5,890 bases of DNA from Mucilaginibacter sp. GTDB taxonomy: Bacteria > Bacteroidota > Bacteroidia > Sphingobacteriales > Sphingobacteriaceae. Numbering within the stretch: the stretch's first letter is position 1; each line of letters starts with the position of its first letter. A program made the translations under genes and the position numbers. Shown here one piece after another: positions 1 to 5,890 of this stretch. The notes below the pieces were generated by a model. The model worked only from the letters and a program-made list of their open reading frames with translations, made no database searches and was not told where the DNA came from. The stretch is from the NCBI GenBank assembly GCA_028288315.1, contig JAQBNY010000055.1:1-5890 (forward strand), in the 5' to 3' direction.

Positions 1-11
1 GAGGAAAAACT

Positions 12-89
12 TTGAGAAGAAGAGACTTTATTTATTTAACAGGTATGGGCGCGGGCGCAATGATGCTGCCAGGTATGCCTGGTTTTGGT
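12..89 (+). other. Twin-arginine (Tat)-like signal region of TldD
   Basis: Residues 1-26 begin with RRRDFIYLTG, which fits the Tat pattern RRxF followed by a hydrophobic residue. A Gly/Ala/Met-rich, mildly hydrophobic stretch (GMGAGAMMLPG) follows. This suggests export of folded, metal-loaded TldD. No clear AxA cleavage site follows; the segment passes into PGFGKTIDPQ, so the leader may stay uncleaved or be cut at a non-standard site. The n-region is very short if the TTG start is correct. This is a motif reading by eye, not a predictor result. Confidence 0.6.
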
Positions 90-1649
90 AAAACAATTGA
101 TCCGCAGGAGGCACTTAATGCCGTTGATGTGCGGATTAAAAAAGAACTTGCAGATGCAGGACTTACCGCAGCGAAAGCAGCCGGTGCAAGCTATGCCGAT
201 GTACGCATTGGCCGCTATCTTAACCAATTTGTTATAACCCGCGAAAACCGCGTGCTTAACGTGGCCAATACCGAATCATACGGTATAGGTGTGCGTGTAA
301 TTGCCAACGGATGCTGGGGCTTTGCCGCTACTAACGAGGTAACTAAAGAAGGTATAGCCAAAGCCGCCAAACGTGCTGTAGCTGTTGCCAAGGCAAACGC
401 AAAAATTGGCAGTCCGCCGGTACAGTTAGCACCCCAAAAAGGTTACGGCGAAGTAAGCTGGAAAACCCCGATGGAAAAAAATGCTTTTGAGGTGCCAATT
501 AAAGATAAGGTTGATTTGTTATTAACCGCTAATGCTGCGGCTATATCAGGTGGGGCCAACTTTGTTAACTCCTTACTATTTGCGGTTAACGAGCAAAAAT
601 ATTTTGCATCAACAGATGGTTCATATATAGATCAGGATGTTCACCGCATTTATCCAAACTTTACCGTAACCAAAATTGATCCTTCAAAAGGTTCTTTTGA
701 AACCCGTCGTTCTTTAAGCTCGCCGGTTGGTATGGGTTATGAATATTTGATCCCGTCGCCATCAGAAACGGTTCAGGGAATTACCCCACGCTACAAAAAG
801 CGTTATGATATTATAGAGGACATGAAGTTTGCCACTAAACAGGCAGGCGAAAAGCTAACCGCTAAATCTGTTGACCCGGGTAAGTATGATTTAGTACTTG
901 ATCCAAGTCACCTGTGGTTAACTATCCATGAATCTGTTGGTCACCCAACTGAATTGGATCGTGTGCTGGGTTACGAAGCCAACTTTGCCGGTACCAGTTT
1001 CCTTACTTTGGACAAGTGGAAATCGGGCAATTTTAAATTCGGCAGCGATAAAGTAAACATAGTAGGCGATAAAACCCAGGTAGGTTCATTAGGTGCTGTG
1101 GGTTATGACGATGAAGGCGTAGGCACTAAAAAATGGGATATCATTAAAAATGGTACACTCGTAAATTATCAGGCTATCCGCGATCAGGCGCATATAATAG
1201 GCCTGAAAGAATCACAGGGATGCTGCTATGCCCAAAGCTGGCAGGATGTACAGTTCCAGCGGATGCCAAACGTATCATTACAGCCGGGTAAAACGCCGTT
1301 AAGTGTTGATGAAATGATTAAGAATGTAGAAAAAGGTATTTACATTATTGGTGATGGCTCTTTCTCAATAGATCAACAGCGTTATAACTTCCAGTTTGGC
1401 GGTCAGTTATTTTACGAGATAAAAGACGGCAAAATTGCAGGTATGCTTAATGATGTAGCTTACCAGGCCAATACACAGGAGTTTTGGAACTCATGCACGG
1501 CAGTTTGCGACGAGAACGATTATCGCTTAGGCGGATCATTCAATGATGGTAAAGGGCAGCCGAGCCAATCAAGCGCGGTATCGCACGGGTCACCAACAAC
1601 AAGATTTAACGGGGTTAATGTAATCAACACAAAAAGAAAGATCGGATAA
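12..1649 (+). CDS. tldD: TldD-family metallopeptidase subunit with Tat-like leader
   Basis: Catalytic subunit of a TldD/TldE peptidase (MEROPS U62 type). In E. coli the heterodimer degrades unfolded or short peptides, trims the microcin B17 leader and degrades the CcdA antitoxin; the substrate here is unknown. The HExxxH metal motif reads HESVGH at residues 306-311, in the context LTIHESVGHPTELDRVLG. Downstream are the family-typical YDDEG (365-369) and the C-terminal GKGQPSQSSAVSHG block (513-526). The protein is 545 aa, longer than E. coli TldD, partly because of an N-terminal twin-arginine-like leader. The annotated start is TTG at 12, with GAGG at 1-4 as a possible ribosome site. The frame is open to the left edge (codons GGA AAA ACT), so the true start could lie outside the window. 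The residue where many relatives have Cys before GKGQP is Asp512 here. tldE follows after 4 nt, indicating co-transcription. Family assignment is secure; the exact start is not. Confidence 0.93.
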   Translation: MRRRDFIYLTGMGAGAMMLPGMPGFGKTIDPQEALNAVDVRIKKELADAGLTAAKAAGASYADVRIGRYLNQFVITRENRVLNVANTESYGIGVRVIANGCWGFAATNEVTKEGIAKAAKRAVAVAKANAKIGSPPVQLAPQKGYGEVSWKTPMEKNAFEVPIKDKVDLLLTANAAAISGGANFVNSLLFAVNEQKYFASTDGSYIDQDVHRIYPNFTVTKIDPSKGSFETRRSLSSPVGMGYEYLIPSPSETVQGITPRYKKRYDIIEDMKFATKQAGEKLTAKSVDPGKYDLVLDPSHLWLTIHESVGHPTELDRVLGYEANFAGTSFLTLDKWKSGNFKFGSDKVNIVGDKTQVGSLGAVGYDDEGVGTKKWDIIKNGTLVNYQAIRDQAHIIGLKESQGCCYAQSWQDVQFQRMPNVSLQPGKTPLSVDEMIKNVEKGIYIIGDGSFSIDQQRYNFQFGGQLFYEIKDGKIAGMLNDVAYQANTQEFWNSCTAVCDENDYRLGGSFNDGKGQPSQSSAVSHGSPTTRFNGVNVINTKRKIG

Positions 1650-1653
1650 TTAT

Positions 1654-2985
1654 ATGCCTATATATACTAAAGAAGAAGCACAGGCTTTATTAAAGAAAGT
1701 GCTTAGCTATTCAAAAGCCGAAGAATGTGAAGTGAGCCTTAATGGCAGCGAGGGCGGTAACGTACGCTACGCTTTAAACGCCGTTTCTACCGCAGGCGAT
1801 ATCAGTACCGTAAGCTTGGCTGTAACATCTGTTTACGGCAAAAAAGCAGGTACTGCTACCATAAATGAATTTGACGATGCTGCTTTAGAGCGTGTAGTTC
1901 GCCGTTCAGAAGAGCTGGCACAGTTAGCACCTTCAAACCCGGAATATATGCCAATGCTGGGTCAGAGCGAGTTTAAGGAATCACCAACCTATAATGCCAA
2001 TACAGCAGCCATGACGCCGGAAAGCCGTGCCGATATGGTTGGAAAAAGCATTGGCATAACTAAAGAGGCCAAGCTTAACGCGGCAGGCTTTTTAGAAAAT
2101 TCAAGCGGTTTTAATGCGATGATGAACTCTAAAGGTTTGTTTGCGTACAACAAAAGCAGTGACGTTACCTTCTCTATTACCACTCGTAACGAGGCCGGTA
2201 CGGCATCGGGCTATGCGGCACGTGGTTTTACTGATGTATCAAAACTGGATACAGCGTCTGCTACAAGGGTTGCTGCCATGAAAGCCAATAGCTCAATGGG
2301 CGCAAGGGCTATTGAACCGGGAAAATATACCGTAATACTGGAGCCTGTTGCAGGTACTTATATGCTGGAAAATATGTTCCGTTTTGATGCGCGCAGCGCG
2401 GAAGAAGGCCGTAGCTTTTTAAGTAAAAAAGGCGGCGGCACCCGTTTAGGCGAGCAATTGGTTGACCCTAAAGTAACCATCTATTCAGATCCATTTAACG
2501 CCGACCTACCTGGCTCTACCTGGGGCGGCGATGGTTTACCACGCGAAAAAACAGTATGGATAGATAAAGGTGTAGTGAAAAACCTGTCTTATTCAAGATA
2601 CTGGGCACAGAAAAAAGGTGTAGCGCCTGTACCAAACGGCAGCAACATTATTATGGAAGGCGGCGACGCCACTTTAGAAGAACTGATAAAAAGTACAGAG
2701 CGCGGTATCTTAGTTTCAAGGTTATGGTACATCCGTATGGTTGACCCACAATCGTTACTATTAACCGGACTTACCCGCGATGGTACGTTTTATATTGAGA
2801 ACGGAAAGATAAAATTCCCTATAAAAAACTTCAGGTTTAACGAGAGTCCGGTAATTATGCTAAACAATCTGGAAGCCCTGGGCAAACAGGAAAGAAGCAT
2901 CAGCATTGAAAGCTACCGCAGCTACCTGATACCGCCAATGAAAATACGCGACTTTACATTTAGCTCATTATCTGACGCGGTTTAA
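1654..2985 (+). CDS. tldE: TldE/PmbA-family peptidase partner subunit
   Basis: Partner of TldD in the heterodimeric peptidase. The 443 aa length is usual for TldE/PmbA. The N-terminal half (MPIYTKEEAQALLKKVLSYS, then VSLNGSEGGNVRYALNAVSTAGD) is the typical PmbA opening. At the position matching the TldD HExxxH helix it reads VILEPVAGTYMLENMF (residues 227-242), with no HExxxH, as expected for the non-metal-binding subunit. The C-terminal part has VDPQSLLLTGLTRDGTFYIENGKI (from residue 363) and NFRFNESPVIMLNNLEALG, both family-typical. No signal peptide or membrane segment is visible, in contrast to TldD. The ATG start is 4 nt after the tldD stop and no Shine-Dalgarno sequence is evident, so translation is probably coupled. 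A terminator-like hairpin begins 21 nt after the stop, making this the last gene of the operon. Confidence 0.93.
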   Translation: MPIYTKEEAQALLKKVLSYSKAEECEVSLNGSEGGNVRYALNAVSTAGDISTVSLAVTSVYGKKAGTATINEFDDAALERVVRRSEELAQLAPSNPEYMPMLGQSEFKESPTYNANTAAMTPESRADMVGKSIGITKEAKLNAAGFLENSSGFNAMMNSKGLFAYNKSSDVTFSITTRNEAGTASGYAARGFTDVSKLDTASATRVAAMKANSSMGARAIEPGKYTVILEPVAGTYMLENMFRFDARSAEEGRSFLSKKGGGTRLGEQLVDPKVTIYSDPFNADLPGSTWGGDGLPREKTVWIDKGVVKNLSYSRYWAQKKGVAPVPNGSNIIMEGGDATLEELIKSTERGILVSRLWYIRMVDPQSLLLTGLTRDGTFYIENGKIKFPIKNFRFNESPVIMLNNLEALGKQERSISIESYRSYLIPPMKIRDFTFSSLSDAV

Positions 2986-3006
2986 GAATTATTACAATAA
3001 TATTGC

Positions 3007-3037
3007 ACGTCATTGCCCACAAAGCAATGACGTTTTT
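3007..3037 (+). terminator. Rho-independent-type terminator after tldDE
   Basis: A perfect 10-bp stem pairs ACGTCATTGC (3007-3016) with GCAATGACGT (3024-3033) around the 7-nt loop CCACAAA. A run of five T (3033-3037) follows directly. It sits 21 nt after the tldE stop and ends about 31 nt before the ATG of the next gene, so it most likely ends the tldDE transcript. The stem is only moderately GC-rich, so some read-through is possible. Confidence 0.75.
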
Positions 3038-3068
3038 CGTTATAGCCATACATCATCTACTTATATAC

Positions 3069-3929
3069 ATGAATACAACAAAAATTGGTTGGATAGGCCT
3101 TGGTACAATGGGCATCCCCATGTCGCAGCAGTTAGTAAATGCGGGTTACCCGGTAACCGTTTACAATAGAAGCAAAGAGAAAGAAGAAGCTCTAAAACAA
3201 CAGGGTGCTGGTACAGCATCAACTCCCGCCGAATTACTGCAACAAACAGATGTGGTTATAATTATGGTAACCGATGACAATGCCATTCGCGAAATTTTTA
3301 ACGGGAAAGACGGTTTATTAAGCGCTGGTGTTGCCGGTAAAATAATTATCAATATGAGCACAGTATCGCCAGCGATAAGCAAGGAAATGGCTGATTTGTG
3401 TAGTAAACAAGGTAACCATTATCTGGATGCGCCGGTATCCGGCAGTGTTAAGCAGGCAGAGACCGCGCAATTAGTAATTATGGGCGGTGGCGATGAAAAA
3501 GTGTTTGAACAAGTTAAGCCTGTGTTAGAAAAAATGGGCAAGTTAGCAGTACACATTGGCGAAACTGGTGCAGGTAATACAGCCAAACTGGCCATTAATA
3601 CATTGCTTAGTTTCCATACACAAGGTTTAGCTGAAGCTGTTATTTTAGCCAAACAAAATGGCATTGAGGCAGATACCCTGTTAAACCTGATAAATAATAG
3701 CGCGTTAGCTAACCCGTTTATGAAAATAAAAGGTGATGCTATCCTTAACAACAATTATAAGGCGGCATTTTCATTAAAGAATATTACTAAAGACCTGCGC
3801 CTGGCAAAAGATATAGGCCTATCAACCCCAATGGGTGGGGCGGTGCTAAAATCTTTCAGTGATGCCGAAGCTGAATTTGGCAATGAGGATCTTATAGCGA
3901 TTAAGAAGCATTTGGAGAAGAAAAAGTAA
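3069..3929 (+). CDS. NADPH-type beta-hydroxyacid dehydrogenase family reductase (glyoxylate/succinic semialdehyde reductase-like)
   Basis: A 286-aa Rossmann-fold reductase of the 3-hydroxyisobutyrate/6-phosphogluconate dehydrogenase family, probably cytosolic. The dinucleotide loop GLGTMG is at residues 10-15. After the second strand comes YNRS (32-35); Asn-Arg-Ser/Thr here is typical of NADPH-using members, whereas NAD users have an acidic residue. The substrate loop DAPVSGS (120-126) followed by VKQAETAQLVIMGGG, and FSLKNITKDLRLA (234-246), resemble the plant/bacterial GLYR subfamily, which reduces glyoxylate and succinic semialdehyde. The catalytic lysine is expected at K173 with N177, in GNTAKLAIN. 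Length matches the family (about 290 aa). ATG at 3069 is preferred: the upstream in-frame TTG at 3003 would add 22 residues encoded by the terminator hairpin, and homology starts at KIGWIGLG. The exact substrate cannot be read from sequence. There is no functional link to either neighbour. Confidence 0.88.
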   Translation: MNTTKIGWIGLGTMGIPMSQQLVNAGYPVTVYNRSKEKEEALKQQGAGTASTPAELLQQTDVVIIMVTDDNAIREIFNGKDGLLSAGVAGKIIINMSTVSPAISKEMADLCSKQGNHYLDAPVSGSVKQAETAQLVIMGGGDEKVFEQVKPVLEKMGKLAVHIGETGAGNTAKLAINTLLSFHTQGLAEAVILAKQNGIEADTLLNLINNSALANPFMKIKGDAILNNNYKAAFSLKNITKDLRLAKDIGLSTPMGGAVLKSFSDAEAEFGNEDLIAIKKHLEKKK

Positions 3930-3947
3930 ACCTTCAAACATCTTTTG

Positions 3948-3955
3948 TATTTTTG
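3948..3955 (+). promoter_or_regulatory. Candidate Bacteroidota -7 promoter box for ispG
   Basis: TATTTTTG matches the Bacteroidota -7 consensus TAnnTTTG exactly. It lies in the 49-nt gap between the reductase stop and the ispG ATG and would place transcription start near 3960, leaving a leader of roughly 18 nt. No good TTTG -33 element is seen at the expected distance upstream, where the reductase gene ends, so the call is weak. A second, one-mismatch box ends at 3970. ispG could also be transcribed from upstream, since no terminator is visible in this gap. Confidence 0.35.
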
Positions 3956-3978
3956 TAACTTATTAATTTGTACACTGC

Positions 3979-5890
3979 ATGAATGCTGATGCTGTTAAGT
4001 TGCTGCAAGGCCGTTACTGTAATTCATTAACCGAATATTCGCGCTTTGTTACTCGCGAGGTGAATATTGGCGATGTGCCTATGGGCGGCAACAACCCCAT
4101 TCGCATACAAAGCATGACCACTACCGATACCATGGACACCATTGGTACGGTTGAGCAGTCTATTCGCATGGTGTATGCCGGCTGCGAGTATGTACGCATT
4201 ACAGCGCCCAGTATAAAAGAGGCTAATAACCTTGCAGAAATAAAGAAACAATTGCGTCAGCGTGGCTATAACGTTCCGCTGGTAGCCGATATACATTTTA
4301 CACCCAACGCTGCCGAGGTGGCTGCCCGTATTGTTGAAAAAGTACGTGTTAACCCCGGTAATTATGCCGATAAAAAGAAGTTTGACCAGTTAGATTATAC
4401 TGATCTAGAATATCGTGGCGAGCTGGAACGCATCTTTCAAAAATTTACCCCACTGGTTAAAATTTGCAAGGAATATGGTACTGCCATGCGTATTGGTACC
4501 AATCATGGCTCATTAAGCGACCGTATTATGAGCCGTTATGGCGACACCCCGCAAGGCATGGTAGAGTCGGCAATGGAGTTTATACGTATGTGCGAAACAC
4601 TGGGCTATTACAGTTTGGTGGTATCCATGAAAAGCAGTAACCCGCAAGTTATGGTGCAGGCTTACCGCTTATTGGTACAAACCATGGTTGCCGAAGGCAT
4701 GAACTATCCGCTCCACTTGGGCGTAACCGAAGCTGGTGACGGTGAGGACGGTCGTATAAAATCTGCCGTTGGCATAGGTACACTGTTGGAGGATGGCCTG
4801 GGCGATACTGTCCGCGTTTCCTTAACCGAAGAGCCTGAAGCCGAAGCACCGGTGGCCATTGCATTGGTAAAGCGCTATACTTTAAGGAGTCAGGAATCAA
4901 GAGACAAGAATCAAGACGAAATGACCCCCTCTCCAAAGGAGAGGGCTGGGGTGAGGCAACATTCCCCTTACGAATACAAAAAACGCGATACTTATGAGGC
5001 CAACGCTTTTATAGGCGGGCACATGGTACCGAGGGTAGTGGTTGATCTGTCGCGGGCTAACTTGAAAGACCCGGCGGTGATGAATGATGCAGGTTACCTG
5101 TATTCGCCTGTACTGGATAAGTATAATATGGCCGAGCAATCGGTTGATTTTGTATACCTGGGCGATAGCCTGCCGTCGTTTAGTTTACCGGGCAACTTAA
5201 AACAGCTATATAATTACCAAACCTGGCAAAAACTGATTAACAAAACCCTTTGCCACCCTGTATTTACTTTACAGGAATATATTGATGCTACAGACCGTAC
5301 TTCTGCCTTAAATTTGGTCAAAATTAAAAATGCCGACCTGGAAACAGAGGCATTTGGATTGATTCCGTTAGATAATAATACACTTGTTTTTGTGCTGGAA
5401 ACTGATGAGATACACGGCATGGCAGACCAGCGCGCATTTTTCCTTAAATTGGAAGAAATGGAATTGAATGTGCCGGTGATAGTGAAGAGGAGCTACTCTT
5501 TTGAGTCGGAAAGTCCGGAAGTCGGAAAGTCCGAAACTGACCTCACAACCAATCTGCAACTATATGCCGCTACTGATCTGGGTGCTTTATTAGTTGATGG
5601 TTTTGGCGATGGAATCTGGATTGATGCTCCACAGTTAGAAACCAGTGTTATTACTTCAACCGCTTTTGGAATACTACAGGCCACACGGTCGCGTATCTCA
5701 AAAACAGAATATATATCCTGTCCAAGTTGCGGCCGCACTTTGTTTGATCTGATGGTTGCCACGCAAATGATCCGCAGCAGAACAAGTCACCTTAAAGGCT
5801 TAAAAATTGGCATTATGGGTTGCATAGTAAATGGTCCCGGCGAAATGGCCGATGCTGATTACGGTTATGTAGGCTCAGGTACTGATAAAG
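3979..5890 (+). CDS. ispG: 4-hydroxy-3-methylbut-2-enyl diphosphate synthase, long three-domain form, 3'-truncated by window end
   Basis: IspG (GcpE) converts 2-C-methyl-D-erythritol 2,4-cyclodiphosphate to HMBPP, the penultimate MEP-pathway step, in the cytosol, with a [4Fe-4S] cluster and a reduced ferredoxin- or flavodoxin-type donor. The frame is open from ATG 3979 to the edge (637 full codons plus one base); the C-terminal tail is missing. The TIM-barrel A domain (about 1-295) shows GGNNPIRIQSMTTTDTMDT, VADIHFTPNAA, VRVNPGN, RIGTNHGSLSDRIM, VSMKSSNP, HLGVTEAGDGEDGR and GIGTLLEDGLGDTVRVSLTEE. The central A* domain (about 330-565), shared with plant and Chlamydia forms, includes LQLYAATDLGALLVDGFGDG. 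The B domain has cluster ligands C581 and C584 (SCPSCGR), C615 (GIMGCIVNGPGE) and E622. The start follows an in-frame TAA at 3964 and matches the usual family N-terminus (YCNSLTEYSRFVTREVNIGD). Two in-frame repeat-like insertions lie near residues 303-327 and 509-519; all visible catalytic motifs remain intact. Confidence 0.95.
   Translation, partial: MNADAVKLLQGRYCNSLTEYSRFVTREVNIGDVPMGGNNPIRIQSMTTTDTMDTIGTVEQSIRMVYAGCEYVRITAPSIKEANNLAEIKKQLRQRGYNVPLVADIHFTPNAAEVAARIVEKVRVNPGNYADKKKFDQLDYTDLEYRGELERIFQKFTPLVKICKEYGTAMRIGTNHGSLSDRIMSRYGDTPQGMVESAMEFIRMCETLGYYSLVVSMKSSNPQVMVQAYRLLVQTMVAEGMNYPLHLGVTEAGDGEDGRIKSAVGIGTLLEDGLGDTVRVSLTEEPEAEAPVAIALVKRYTLRSQESRDKNQDEMTPSPKERAGVRQHSPYEYKKRDTYEANAFIGGHMVPRVVVDLSRANLKDPAVMNDAGYLYSPVLDKYNMAEQSVDFVYLGDSLPSFSLPGNLKQLYNYQTWQKLINKTLCHPVFTLQEYIDATDRTSALNLVKIKNADLETEAFGLIPLDNNTLVFVLETDEIHGMADQRAFFLKLEEMELNVPVIVKRSYSFESESPEVGKSETDLTTNLQLYAATDLGALLVDGFGDGIWIDAPQLETSVITSTAFGILQATRSRISKTEYISCPSCGRTLFDLMVATQMIRSRTSHLKGLKIGIMGCIVNGPGEMADADYGYVGSGTDK
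4887..4917 (+). repeat. Degenerate tandem 14-mer repeat inside ispG
   Basis: Two adjacent 14-nt units, CAGGAATCAAGAGA (4891-4904) and CAAGAATCAAGACG (4905-4918), match at 11 of 14 positions and are preceded by GAGT. The AATCAAGA-type sequence resembles short repeats I recall from intergenic regions of Bacteroidota genomes; no search was run. Here it is read in frame as ispG residues 303-313 (RSQESRDKNQD), a highly polar segment unlike conserved IspG sequence. It directly precedes the hairpin repeat, so the two form one composite insertion at the A/A* domain boundary. Confidence 0.6.
4925..4957 (+). repeat. GC-rich hairpin repeat element inside ispG
   Basis: A perfect 8-bp stem pairs CCCTCTCC (4927-4934) with GGAGAGGG (4938-4945) around the loop AAA, followed by CTGGGGTGAGGC (4946-4957). 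This hairpin plus tail looks like a common dispersed palindromic repeat of Bacteroidota genomes; its reverse complement encodes the often mis-annotated string PHPSPLLWRG. It is in frame within ispG as residues 316-327 (TPSPKERAGVRQ), after which recognisable IspG sequence resumes at SPYEYKKR. Family membership is from memory and was not searched. Confidence 0.7.
5504..5535 (+). repeat. Four-copy 8-mer repeat inside ispG
   Basis: Four consecutive 8-mers, AGTCGGAA, AGTCCGGA, AGTCGGAA and AGTCCGAA, run without gaps. Seen at a period of 16, AGTCGGAAAGTCCG (5504-5517) recurs exactly at 5520-5533. The GTCGGAA/GTCCGAA motif resembles another repeat type I recall from Bacteroidota intergenic DNA. It is translated in frame as ispG residues 509-519 (ESESPEVGKSE), lying between the family-typical VIVKRSYS and LQLYAATDLGALLVDG, so it appears to lengthen a loop of the A* domain. 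Confidence 0.7.

Noticed and set aside
1..2985. RiPP or toxin-antitoxin locus linked to tldDE
   Set aside because: No small precursor peptide, modification enzyme or antitoxin gene is present in the window; nothing here supports that link beyond the known E. coli roles.
2998..3005. TAATATTG as a -7 promoter box for the reductase
   Set aside because: It has one mismatch to TAnnTTTG and lies upstream of the terminator hairpin, so its transcript would run into the terminator; no supporting -33 element.
3003..3068. TTG start giving the reductase a 22-residue N-terminal extension
   Set aside because: The extension is encoded by the terminator hairpin and its T-run, and family homology begins right after ATG 3069 (KIGWIGLGTMG).
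3419..3754. Reverse-strand 111-codon open frame
   Set aside because: It lies fully antisense to the conserved reductase gene, with cysteine/serine-rich low-quality protein and no recognisable domain.
4885..4960. Frameshift or pseudogene in ispG
   Set aside because: The frame stays open through both insertions, and the downstream A* and B domains, with all cluster ligands, are in the same frame.
4649..5139. Reverse-strand open frames containing LDSCLLIPDS and PHPSPLLWRGG
   Set aside because: They lie antisense to well-conserved ispG codons, and their distinctive strings come from the repeat elements at 4887-4957; these are typical spurious repeat-derived proteins.

Overview
The window looks like chromosomal DNA of a Bacteroidota bacterium, most probably from the Sphingobacteriaceae (Mucilaginibacter/Pedobacter-like). 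This rests on the long three-domain form of IspG, the lack of strong Shine-Dalgarno sequences, a candidate TAnnTTTG-type -7 promoter box, moderate GC content, and short repeats of kinds I remember from Bacteroidota intergenic regions. The assignment comes from reading the sequence; no search was run.

All four genes are on the + strand. (1) Positions 12-2985 hold a two-gene operon, tldD-tldE, separated by 4 nt. It encodes the two subunits of a TldD/TldE (PmbA) peptidase. TldD carries the HExxxH metal site and a twin-arginine-like N-terminus; TldE has neither. A strong hairpin with a T-run follows at 3007-3037. (2) Positions 3069-3929 encode an NADPH-type beta-hydroxyacid dehydrogenase-family reductase resembling glyoxylate/succinic semialdehyde reductases. 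(3) From 3979 to the right edge lies ispG, the [4Fe-4S] enzyme of the MEP isoprenoid pathway. It is cut off by the window end, shortly after its last iron-sulfur ligand.

The genes look like ordinary housekeeping functions with no shared pathway. The notable feature is inside ispG: its reading frame contains two separate in-frame stretches that look like mobile or repetitive intergenic elements rather than protein-derived sequence. The first (about 4887-4957) is a composite of a degenerate tandem 14-mer and a GC-rich hairpin repeat. The second (5504-5535) is four copies of an 8-mer. Both fall in or at the edge of the central A* domain, both keep the frame open, and conserved IspG sequence resumes after each. 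No RNA genes, CRISPR arrays, transposase genes or long gene-free stretches were found; the only intergenic gaps are 83 nt and 49 nt.
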